The notes under the pieces are model-generated. The model was not told the DNA's origin, ran no database searches, and saw only the letters and a list, made by a program, of their open reading frames with translations. From NCBI RefSeq assembly GCF_000332115.1, contig NC_020156.1, positions 3,783,501 through 3,847,500 of the forward strand: a stretch of 64,000 nt of DNA, in the 5' to 3' direction. The DNA comes from Nonlabens dokdonensis DSW-6. GTDB lineage: Bacteria > Bacteroidota > Bacteroidia > Flavobacteriales > Flavobacteriaceae. This document shows, one piece after another, positions 53,791 through 61,742 of this stretch (the first letter of the stretch is position 1; the number at the start of each line of letters is the position of its first letter). The position numbers and the translations under genes are program-made.

Positions 53791-54836
53791 TTTTGAGAGT
53801 ATTGTTGATTATAGTAATTTAGGTATTCTCCATTTACGATATTCTCAAGCCACTTTTGATTTTCTAAATACCACTTTATCGTTTTCTCAAGACCTTCCTC
53901 AAAATTTAAAGAAGGTTGCCAACCTAATTCATTATTAATCTTAGATGCGTCGATTGCATATCTCAAATCATGACCTGGCCTATCCTTTACAAAAGTTATT
54001 AATTTCTCACTTTCCCCTTTCTTACGATTCAAAAACATGTCCATTTTAGTACAAAGTAATCGAACGAGATCGATATTCTTCCATTCATTGTGACCACCTA
54101 TGTTGTATGTTTCACCGTTAACACCATTATGAAAAACAACATCAATGGCATCTGCATGATCCTTCACATATAACCAGTCACGAGTATAATTACCATCGCC
54201 ATAAACAGGCAGATTTTTATTATTAATGATATTATTGATAAAAAGCGGGATTAATTTTTCTGGAAATTGAAAGGAACCATAATTATTTGAACAGTTTGAA
54301 ATAACGTATGGCATTTTATAAGTTTCTCCATAGGCTCTTACAAAGTGGTCAGAACTTGCCTTTGATGCAGAATAGGGAGAATTGGGATCATATGCGGTTT
54401 GCTCTGTAAACAATCCCTCAGCGCCGAGACTACCATAAACTTCATCAGTACTAATGTGGTAGAATAGACCATCTTTGAAGTCACTGTACTTCTTGAAGGC
54501 TTCCAATAAATTTAAAGTGCCTAAAATATTAGTTTTTGCAAAAATCAAAGGATCTTTTATAGATCGATCAACATGAGATTCGGCAGCTAAATGGATGACA
54601 TAATCAAACTCATTCTCTTTGAAGAGGCTTTCAATAAAACTGCTATCCGTAATGTTTCCTTTTATAAAAAAATAATTCTCGAAATCTTGAATATCGGTTA
54701 AATTTTGCAGATTTCCGGCATATGTTAAGGCATCTAAATTATATATTAAATAATCTGGATATTTTAAGAGAAATTTTCGAATAACATGAGAACCTATAAA
54801 TCCGGCTCCACCAGAGATTAAAATTTTTTTAGACAT
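53787..54836 (-). CDS. rmlB: dTDP-glucose 4,6-dehydratase RmlB
   Basis: This 349-residue SDR makes dTDP-4-keto-6-deoxyglucose. [25 protein letters not shown] and the catalytic YSASK are present, and the HDLRYAID and [12 protein letters not shown] segments complete the family pattern. It is the first gene of the leftward sugar cluster, with a promoter-like box just upstream. Confidence 0.96.
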   Translation of the reverse strand: MSKKILISGGAGFIGSHVIRKFLLKYPDYLIYNLDALTYAGNLQNLTDIQDFENYFFIKGNITDSSFIESLFKENEFDYVIHLAAESHVDRSIKDPLIFAKTNILGTLNLLEAFKKYSDFKDGLFYHISTDEVYGSLGAEGLFTEQTAYDPNSPYSASKASSDHFVRAYGETYKMPYVISNCSNNYGSFQFPEKLIPLFINNIINNKNLPVYGDGNYTRDWLYVKDHADAIDVVFHNGVNGETYNIGGHNEWKNIDLVRLLCTKMDMFLNRKKGESEKLITFVKDRPGHDLRYAIDASKINNELGWQPSLNFEEGLEKTIKWYLENQKWLENIVNGEYLNYYNQQYSQK

Positions 54837-54859
54837 AGTAATAATGAAATTTTGAATAA

Positions 54860-54867
54860 CAAACTTA
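54860..54867 (-). promoter_or_regulatory. TAnnTTTG promoter box for the rmlB-led sugar cluster
   Basis: TAAGTTTG on the - strand, 23 nt ahead of the rmlB ATG, in a 223-nt gap shared with the divergent ompA promoter. No strong -33 element is seen. If real, it may drive many kilobases, since no terminator was seen before 23589. Confidence 0.35.
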
Positions 54868-55027
54868 CAAACATCAAAACAAAATAGGATCCCTTACAAT
54901 TAAAAAGAATTTCAACGCATAAAAGTATCTAGCAATGAAATGATTACAAAAATCAAAACGTTGAATGGATAATTATTTTTTTTTATAAAAATTACTTAAT
55001 AAAGAGTGTCCCTTTTTAATTAATTTA

Positions 55028-55035
55028 TATCTTTG
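55028..55035 (+). promoter_or_regulatory. TAnnTTTG promoter box for the OmpA-family gene
   Basis: TATCTTTG, 24 nt ahead of ATG 55060. It overlaps the upstream in-frame TTG at 55033, which argues for the downstream ATG as the true start. Confidence 0.5.
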
Positions 55036-55059
55036 CCATTGAAAGCAAGAATAATACTT

Positions 55060-56352
55060 ATGAAAAAATTACTTACATTATCGTTATTGGCGTTTAGCCT
55101 CGTGTTAAATGCACAAACGACAGAAGACACAGAATCAAAATCTCAACAGTTAAAAAAATGGGCAATAGACATAGGCGCTGGTGTTCATAAACCAGTGAGA
55201 CCTGTTTCTACAGGTTCTTTCACTAACACTCCATCTTTATTTCAAGTCGATTTAGGTGTGAGATATATGTTTAACAATAAATTTGGTTTAAATGCAGATT
55301 TTGGATACAACGATTTTAGAGCTGATGAGAATAGCCGAAATGAATTTGATTCCAACTACTATAGATTCACTTTAGAAGGTGTTATAAATGCAGGACAATT
55401 TTTTGGATTGAATGAAGTTTCAAACAGCAAAGTTGGAATTCTTTTGCATGGTGGTATGGGTGTATCGATATTAAATGTAGAGGTGCCTATAGATGATAGA
55501 GATCATATGTTAAATTTTCAAGCAGGTATAACACCACAATTACGCTTGACTGATAATTTAGTTCTTTTCGGTGATTTATCCGCGATAGGACATGTAAGAC
55601 AAGATTATACTTTTGATGGATTACCACGCAGAGAGTTAAGAGGTTTCGATGGTTTTTTAGTTAATGCATCAATAGGTTTAACTTTTTACTTAGGTGACGG
55701 AAACGTTCCTGCAGACTTTGCTGATGATCCTTTGAAAGCTAAAGTGGATGAAATAGCAGCGAAAATGGATAAAATGGCTATGGAAAATGCTGATGACGAT
55801 CAAGATGGTGTACCAAACTACTTAGATAGAGACAACACTACTGAAAGTGGTGTACGTGTTGATAACAAAGGTAGAGCTCTTGATCTTAACAAAAATGGAA
55901 TTCCAGATGATATGGAAAGTGGTCTAGATACAAGATATGCTACATCTTCAGATCTTCAAGCAGCAGTTTCTGGTAATAATGGAGCAAATGGAAATAGTAG
56001 AGATTTAATTAAGCAATTAATTAATGAAGGTTATGTAAATGTATACTTCAAATTCAATAGTACAAAACCAGCGACTTATTCTTTAAGTGCAATGAATACT
56101 ATTGTTAAGTACATGAAAGACAATCCATCTGCAAGCGCAACTTTAACTGGTTATGCTGATGAAATCGGTAGTCCAGAATATAACAAAAATCTTTCTGAGC
56201 GTAGAGCAAAAATGGTTTATGACGTATTGATTGCGGCTGGAATAGATGCAAATAGATTATCTCATAACGGTGATGGTGAAGACGCTTCTGTAAATAAAAA
56301 CAGCGCTGAAGCTAGACAATTAGTAAGAAGAGTTACTTTTAGAGTAAACTAA
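55060..56352 (+). CDS. OmpA-family outer-membrane protein
   Basis: This 430-residue protein has a signal peptide (MKKLLTLSLLAFSLVLNAQ), an eight-strand beta-barrel-like N-terminal region (about 25-220), a linker with calcium-binding-like repeats (NADDDQDGVPNYLDRDN, LDLNKNGIPDDM) and a C-terminal OmpA peptidoglycan-binding domain (about 315-430, VYFKFNST, LTGYADEIGSPEYNKNLSERRA). It should tether the outer membrane to the cell wall and is likely abundant. It stands alone, with its own promoter box and a strong terminator. Confidence 0.92.
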   Translation: MKKLLTLSLLAFSLVLNAQTTEDTESKSQQLKKWAIDIGAGVHKPVRPVSTGSFTNTPSLFQVDLGVRYMFNNKFGLNADFGYNDFRADENSRNEFDSNYYRFTLEGVINAGQFFGLNEVSNSKVGILLHGGMGVSILNVEVPIDDRDHMLNFQAGITPQLRLTDNLVLFGDLSAIGHVRQDYTFDGLPRRELRGFDGFLVNASIGLTFYLGDGNVPADFADDPLKAKVDEIAAKMDKMAMENADDDQDGVPNYLDRDNTTESGVRVDNKGRALDLNKNGIPDDMESGLDTRYATSSDLQAAVSGNNGANGNSRDLIKQLINEGYVNVYFKFNSTKPATYSLSAMNTIVKYMKDNPSASATLTGYADEIGSPEYNKNLSERRAKMVYDVLIAAGIDANRLSHNGDGEDASVNKNSAEARQLVRRVTFRVN

Positions 56353-56375
56353 TCTTAAAATACAATTTTCAAAAA

Positions 56376-56401
56376 GGGTCGCAAATTGCGACCCTTTTTT
56401 T
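56376..56401 (+). terminator. Intrinsic terminator after the OmpA-family gene
   Basis: Inverted repeat GGGTCGCAA/TTGCGACCC (56376-56394) followed by seven T residues, 24 nt past the stop codon. A run of A on the other side would let it work in both directions. Confidence 0.9.
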
Positions 56402-56900
56402 ATGCTCCCAATTTATTATGATTACAAAATAGTTGGCCTTTCAAAAAAAGTAACAGAACAACAACAATTAGCTGTCGACATCCTTAATGGACTTTAAACT
56501 CAATTATAAGATAGATGTTTAGTTACAAATGAAGTAGACTACCAATATTTTCTAAAATACATAGTCGTCACAACGTCTGCTATTAGATAACGACTTACAT
56601 TTAATTAAATTTATAAGGTTTAAAACTAGAAATTAAAAGTTTTGCTAGGATAGAATTACCATTGAATTATGCAACTTCATAACTTATCTATTAGTCTTAC
56701 TAAGATTCATACTAGTTTATTCTAGACTACGGCAAACTTGAAATAGCAGTAGTCTCTAAATGGATCAGAAATACTTTCAACGTTATTTTAAAATACCTGT
56801 AAACAATTATAAAAAAATTCACTTTGCTTCGAATTTAGAATGGACTACCATTTTTTGAAAATTGATTATCGACTGTCGTATCAAAACTAAATGAAGTAAA
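56402..56900. other. Non-coding gap between OmpA-family gene and dsbD
   Basis: About 500 AT-rich bases with no recognised gene. An ATG-started frame at 56402-56497 (31 residues, MLPIYYDYKIVGLSKK...) follows the ompA terminator without any promoter box and is probably not a gene. Two imperfect direct repeats starting GACTACCA occur at 56537-56567 and 56843-56875. Neither an insertion sequence nor an RNA gene could be identified. Confidence 0.5.
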
Positions 56901-56906
56901 TAAATA

Positions 56907-56933
56907 AACCGACTCCCTTAGAAGAAGTCGGTT
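56907..56933 (-). terminator. Probable terminator of the pabB-tilS-dsbD operon
   Basis: On the - strand, an 8-bp stem AACCGACT/AGTCGGTT (56933-56907) with an 11-nt loop is followed by TATTTATTTA. It lies 33 nt past the dsbD stop. The T tract is interrupted, so it is weaker than the others. Confidence 0.6.
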
Positions 56934-56966
56934 ATGATACAAATAACTGAAAAACCTCTCTTAAAG

Positions 56967-59012
56967 TTATTTAATTCCTTTCCTTAACCAAGCTTCGTAA
57001 ATATCTACCTCTGGAGTATAATCTATTGGATCTCCTACATCATTACCTTTGGAATCTTTAATTACATACAAAGGTTGCGCAGCAGTCTCATAATTATTTC
57101 TTTGAAATTCCATCCACTTGTCTCCAATTGTCCTTACCTTTTTTCCAGTCTCTTTTGAAACATATTGTTCATTCTCAGGAAGCTTATTTCTGTCATCCAC
57201 ATAAAGCGATATGAGTACAAAATCATTCTTTAACATGTTTAAAATTCTTGGCTCACTCCATACACGCTCTTCCATTTTACGACAGTTCACACATGCCCAA
57301 CCTGTGAAATCGATTAATATAGGCTTATCAACTTTTTGGGCATAAGCAAGACCTTTATCATAATCATGAAAGGCTATGATATCATGAACAGCTAGATGAG
57401 CGCCTTCAGGAACTTTCTTATTCAATTCAAGTTTTGTGTACCCTACTCCATATGGAGATTCAGCATAATTTAAAGGTGGCGGAAAACCTGAAATAATTTT
57501 TAAAGGTGCTCCCCAAAGACCTGGAATCATGTAAATCGTAAAAGTGAGAACCACTAATCCTAATATCAGTCTACCTACAGAAATACTTTCCTCGGGACCG
57601 TCATGAGGTAACTTAATCTTACCAAATAAATAAAGAGCTAACCCACCAAAAATTGCTATCCAGATGGTAATAAAGACTTCCCTTTCTATAAAATGAGTTT
57701 GATAAACCAAGTCTGCAGCAGATAAGAATTTGAGTGCTAAAGCGAGTTCTAAAAATCCTAATACCACTTTTACTGTATTCAACCAGCCACCAGATTTAGG
57801 CAACGAATTCATCCAACCTGGAAAGATCGCAAATAAGGCAAACGGCAATGCAATCGCTAGTGAAAAACCAAGCATTCCTATAACTGGAGCTAATCCTCCT
57901 TTAGAAGCTGCCTCTACAATTAAAGAACCTACTATTGGCCCTGTACAAGAGAATGAAACTATAGCGAGTGCTAACGCCATAAAGAAAATTCCAGCTATGC
58001 CGCCTCGATTTGCTTTTTCGTCTGCTTTGTTAGCCCAAGATTGTGGTAACGTAATTTCAAAAGCTCCAAGAAACGATATCGCAAAAACCACAAGAATCAA
58101 AAAAAACACAATATTAAAGTACACATTGGTACTTAATTCATTTAACGACTCCGAACCAAATATAGCAGTAACAACAGTTCCTAATAAGACGTAAATAACA
58201 ATTATGAAAATACCATATAAAATAGCATTGGAAATTCCCTTTGCTCTATTCTTACTCTGCTTAGTGAAAAAACTCACCGTAAGAGGAATCATAGGAAAAA
58301 CACAAGGTGTTAACAAGGCAGCAAAACCTGACAAAAATGCAATGATAAAAATTCCCCAAAGACTACGATCTTCCTCCTCGTCCTCTTCTAAAGCTTCTTC
58401 TTTATCTTTTTTTTTTGGTGTTTCTACTTCTTGATCAGGCGCTTTATGGCCATCCTTAACTGGGATTTCTGATTCTGGAGCTGCTTGTGCTAGCATAGGT
58501 TCTAGCTCTTCGTCTAAATAACGTTCTATGACATCCTCAGCACCTTCTGGTACTTGTGCATTAGAATCTAACTTGTAAATAAGCGGTTTTCCTGTAGGTC
58601 TTAAACAACGTTCCTCATCACAAGTCATGAAATAAGCTTCACCTACAATATATTTTAAATTAGGATCGAGCACCTTAATTTTTTGCTTAAAAACAGCAAT
58701 ATCTGAAAATTGATACACGTTAAATTCCCATACCGGAGAAAACTCAGCATAAGAACCAGTTTCCTTATTAATTCCCACCAACTCGATTTTATTCTCTACT
58801 TCATAAAAACTAATAGTTGTTGCAATAGGACCTCGATCACCTACAGATGTTTGTGAATATAAATGCCATCCTGGTTCTATAATAGCAGTTGTTACCAGTT
58901 CATATTCTGTATCAGACAATTTATTTACCTCAGTAGTCCACGTTGTAGGATCTTCTTGTGCAAATAGTTGTAAAGAAATGAGGGCTGTTAAAGCAAATAG
59001 AAGCTTTCTCAT
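56967..59012 (-). CDS. dsbD: Thiol:disulfide interchange protein DsbD
   Basis: This 681-residue inner-membrane protein has a signal peptide and an N-terminal DsbD-alpha-like domain (about 20-165), then an acidic lysine-rich linker, and an eight-helix CcdA-type domain (about 215-490) whose redox cysteines lie in LTPCVFPMIPL and VSFSCTGPIVGS. A C-terminal thioredoxin domain (about 540-681) has active site C574-V-N-C577. It passes electrons from cytoplasmic thioredoxin to the periplasm for cytochrome maturation and disulfide isomerisation. It overlaps tilS by 4 nt. Confidence 0.94.
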   Translation of the reverse strand: MRKLLFALTALISLQLFAQEDPTTWTTEVNKLSDTEYELVTTAIIEPGWHLYSQTSVGDRGPIATTISFYEVENKIELVGINKETGSYAEFSPVWEFNVYQFSDIAVFKQKIKVLDPNLKYIVGEAYFMTCDEERCLRPTGKPLIYKLDSNAQVPEGAEDVIERYLDEELEPMLAQAAPESEIPVKDGHKAPDQEVETPKKKDKEEALEEDEEEDRSLWGIFIIAFLSGFAALLTPCVFPMIPLTVSFFTKQSKNRAKGISNAILYGIFIIVIYVLLGTVVTAIFGSESLNELSTNVYFNIVFFLILVVFAISFLGAFEITLPQSWANKADEKANRGGIAGIFFMALALAIVSFSCTGPIVGSLIVEAASKGGLAPVIGMLGFSLAIALPFALFAIFPGWMNSLPKSGGWLNTVKVVLGFLELALALKFLSAADLVYQTHFIEREVFITIWIAIFGGLALYLFGKIKLPHDGPEESISVGRLILGLVVLTFTIYMIPGLWGAPLKIISGFPPPLNYAESPYGVGYTKLELNKKVPEGAHLAVHDIIAFHDYDKGLAYAQKVDKPILIDFTGWACVNCRKMEERVWSEPRILNMLKNDFVLISLYVDDRNKLPENEQYVSKETGKKVRTIGDKWMEFQRNNYETAAQPLYVIKDSKGNDVGDPIDYTPEVDIYEAWLRKGIK

Positions 59013-60340
59013 AATTCTAGGGTTATTTCTATAATTGATTTTGTGTTTTCTGTAATGCTGTAATGTTTACTGGCTCTTATTCCTAATAGCCAGATGATGT
59101 CGCTACCGTTTTCCAATACTAATGATTTTTCTCGTTTTAAAGAAGAAATTTTAGCATCTGTTAATATATCACTTATTAATTTAGTTCCCTTCATACCATA
59201 AGGACTCATGCGATCACCATGTTTCCAAGTTCTCAACTTTAAGATACCTTGAACCAAACTAGCATCTAGAAGTAATTTATTTGGGTTTGGTAAAACGGTT
59301 TGTAAAAACTTTTTAGGCTCCTCGGTTGATATTATATTGATACTTAATTGCCCTTCTGGAATTGATACAACACCGTTTTTAAGTTCAATTTCTTGATCAA
59401 CTATGGGAATTGCCTCGATCTTTCTTAGTTCCAAAAAAGAATTATTCTTAATTAATTGCATAGAACCAGCAACTAAATACTTTCCGTTTTCGGCATCTAG
59501 TAATTCTAGAGCATCAGGCATATGAAATGAGTATTCTCTGAGAAGCTCAAAAAGATAAGCACTTGGCTGGACAGTAGCTTTTAACTTTTCAATATTTATA
59601 AAGAGATTACCATTATTTATTTTAGTTCCGCTTTCGCGAAAGCGGGCTACCTCAACATCTAATAACAATTCTGAATCTTTAAGATAACTAAGAGTTTTTG
59701 AAAAGTTATTATCTAGATGAGGCAAAACTTCCTTAAGCAAGGGAATTAGATCGTGACGTAGTTTATTGCGCAGGTATTTTGTTGAGGCGTTGCTACTGTC
59801 TTCTCGCCATTTGATTTTGTTTTGAAGTGCATACTCCTCAATTTCCTTACTAGAAAAATCTAATAAAGGGCGTAAGATGATGCCATTGCGATCTCTTATA
59901 CCAGTCAAACCATGAATTCCAGCGCCACGACCTAAGTTAATTAGAAAGGTTTCTAATTGATCGTCTATGTGATGTGCTACTAATACATGAGCTATTTTAT
60001 TATCTGACACTATAGTATTAAATGCCTCATATCTCAAATCTCTAGCTGCCATTTGAATACTGATTCCTCCTTGCTCAGCAACATTAGTGGTGTCAAAATG
60101 AACAATATGTATTTTATGTTCTAAACGAGTTGCAAGTGCTTTGACAAAATCCTCATCTTGATCACTCTCTGCTCCTCTCAAATTAAAATTACAGTGAATG
60201 AGTTCCAACTTGAGCTTACATGCATGTAATAGATGGGCCAACACAACACTATCCTTTCCTCCACTACAAGCCACGGCAATTTCACTGGAAAGAATCTCAG
60301 GAAAGTTAGTTTTGATATGTTTTTTGAACCTTTCTAGCAT
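59009..60340 (-). CDS. tilS: tRNA(Ile)-lysidine synthase TilS
   Basis: This 443-residue ATP-dependent enzyme converts the CAU anticodon wobble C of minor tRNA-Ile to lysidine, an essential step. The PP-loop ACSGGKDS spans 24-31. The N-terminal catalytic half (RGAGIHGLTGI) and the C-terminal TilS domain (about 365-440, WKHGDRMSPYGMKGTKLISD) are both present. The palindromic repeat at 59629-59644 encodes RFRES in VARFRESGTK. It overlaps pabB by 1 nt and dsbD by 4 nt. Confidence 0.95.
   Translation of the reverse strand: MLERFKKHIKTNFPEILSSEIAVACSGGKDSVVLAHLLHACKLKLELIHCNFNLRGAESDQDEDFVKALATRLEHKIHIVHFDTTNVAEQGGISIQMAARDLRYEAFNTIVSDNKIAHVLVAHHIDDQLETFLINLGRGAGIHGLTGIRDRNGIILRPLLDFSSKEIEEYALQNKIKWREDSSNASTKYLRNKLRHDLIPLLKEVLPHLDNNFSKTLSYLKDSELLLDVEVARFRESGTKINNGNLFINIEKLKATVQPSAYLFELLREYSFHMPDALELLDAENGKYLVAGSMQLIKNNSFLELRKIEAIPIVDQEIELKNGVVSIPEGQLSINIISTEEPKKFLQTVLPNPNKLLLDASLVQGILKLRTWKHGDRMSPYGMKGTKLISDILTDAKISSLKREKSLVLENGSDIIWLLGIRASKHYSITENTKSIIEITLEL
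59629..59644. repeat. Palindromic repeat, copy 11 (inside tilS)
   Basis: Extends to 18 bp (59628-59645). Read as RFRES between the catalytic and middle domains of TilS. Confidence 0.9.
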
Positions 60341-61665
60341 TAGGATAAATCTTCAAATTCAAAACCTTGTTTTGCAAGCACCTCAAAAAGAGCTTTTGCT
60401 TTAAGCAAACACTCCTCATATTCCTTTTCTGGAAGAGCAGCAGCCGTTATAGCACTTCCTACTGAAAATGAAAGAGTTTTCTTTTCTTGGTTATACAAAA
60501 TCGTTCTTATGACTACATTAAAATCAAAATCATCCTCAGGTGTAAAATAGCCTATCGCACCACTATACAAACCTCTTTTAAAGGATTCATTTTGCTCAAT
60601 AATTTCCATCGCACTTATTTTAGGCGCTCCGGTCATGCTTCCCATGGGGAAAGTACTTTTTATCGCATCAATTGCGGTATATTCTTCACCTAACTCAGAA
60701 ACTACCGTACTGATCATTTGGTGTACTTGCTTGAACGTATATATTCCAAAAAGTTCCTCAACCTTAACAGAGCCTTTGACTGCTGTTTTAGAAAGATCAT
60801 TTCTTACTAAGTCTACAATCATTACATTTTCTGATCTTTCCTTTGGGTCATGATAAAGTTGATCCTTGAAAATATCATCTTCAATGATGTGAAAAGATCT
60901 TTTTGCTGTTCCCTTGATAGGTTGAGAAATGAGTTGCTTCCCTATCTTTTTTAAATACCTTTCTGGACTTGCACTCATTATATGATAGGAGCCTAATTGA
61001 GCATAAACAGCAAATGGTGGTTCACTAATATTATTTAGGTCGTAAAATGCCTGTTGCGAATTTAAAGAAGCCTCTCTTGCATAAAACTGAGTACAAAAAT
61101 TTGCTTCATAGATATCTCCACGATGAATATGATCTAGAAACCTTTGCGCTTTTGCCAGATAAGCAGCTTTAGAATCTCTAGCAATCAAAAGTCCTTGCTC
61201 TGGAAAATTTGCATCGACTGGAACATTACTGTTTTTAATATTCTCTATAATTCTATTTGCCGCTGGTTGAGAAGTAATATAACTATGAATCTTTACTTGA
61301 GATGCTGCAAATTCAAAAACCAGTTCTGGGACAAAAAAATACAAATCTGGAAACTCGGTAACATCTTCATGAACACTTTTTAATTGCTCTAGCTCGTTTT
61401 TAAGATCATAGCCTAAAAACCCAAACATCCAGTCTTGATAATCTTTCCTAAATAACTCTAAACGTTCAAAAGCATTACCAGAATCACACTTAATGTAATC
61501 TATGGCTCCTACAGCAATAAGGGCAGAATAAGTATCGTGTTTCAGGTTTCCATGATTACTTTCTAGATATATCAAATGTTTTTCTGAAGCATAAAAAGCC
61601 AGCAATTTCTTTTTAAAAATTGCTGGCTTATCTATTGTAAAACTATGAATTTGTCTTTGCTTCAT
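60340..61665 (-). CDS. pabB: Aminodeoxychorismate synthase component I (PabB-like)
   Basis: This 441-residue chorismate-utilising enzyme makes 4-amino-4-deoxychorismate for folate. The C-terminal chorismate-binding domain shows FPMGSMTGAPKISAMEIIE, YSGAIGYF and RSENVMIVDLVRNDLS. The N-terminal region is shorter than in anthranilate synthase TrpE, and no trp genes are nearby, which favours PabB. A glutaminase partner (PabA) is not in the window. It starts the pabB-tilS-dsbD operon. Confidence 0.88.
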   Translation of the reverse strand: MKQRQIHSFTIDKPAIFKKKLLAFYASEKHLIYLESNHGNLKHDTYSALIAVGAIDYIKCDSGNAFERLELFRKDYQDWMFGFLGYDLKNELEQLKSVHEDVTEFPDLYFFVPELVFEFAASQVKIHSYITSQPAANRIIENIKNSNVPVDANFPEQGLLIARDSKAAYLAKAQRFLDHIHRGDIYEANFCTQFYAREASLNSQQAFYDLNNISEPPFAVYAQLGSYHIMSASPERYLKKIGKQLISQPIKGTAKRSFHIIEDDIFKDQLYHDPKERSENVMIVDLVRNDLSKTAVKGSVKVEELFGIYTFKQVHQMISTVVSELGEEYTAIDAIKSTFPMGSMTGAPKISAMEIIEQNESFKRGLYSGAIGYFTPEDDFDFNVVIRTILYNQEKKTLSFSVGSAITAAALPEKEYEECLLKAKALFEVLAKQGFEFEDLS

Positions 61666-61672
61666 GAGATCT

Positions 61673-61680
61673 CAAAGGTA
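61673..61680 (-). promoter_or_regulatory. TAnnTTTG promoter box for pabB-tilS-dsbD
   Basis: TACCTTTG on the - strand, only 7 nt ahead of the pabB ATG. The transcript would be leaderless or nearly so. Confidence 0.4.
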
Positions 61681-61699
61681 AGATTTGTGAAGAAAGCAT

Positions 61700-61727
61700 A
61701 ATGCTATTTTGATTAAAAAATAGCATT
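61700..61727 (-). terminator. Possible terminator downstream of the TonB receptor gene
   Basis: Inverted repeat AATGCTATTTT/AAAATAGCATT (61700-61727) with a 6-nt loop, in the 77-nt gap after the receptor gene. No T-run follows on the - strand, so it may be a processing hairpin or weak terminator. Confidence 0.4.
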
Positions 61728-61742
61728 TTAAAGACTTAAATT

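Noticed and set aside
56402..56497. 31-codon open frame after the OmpA gene
   Set aside because: No promoter box, directly behind a strong terminator, too short and unrecognised.
57730..58194. 154-codon open frame on the + strand
   Set aside because: It lies entirely opposite the conserved membrane domain of dsbD and has no family features; antisense shadow.
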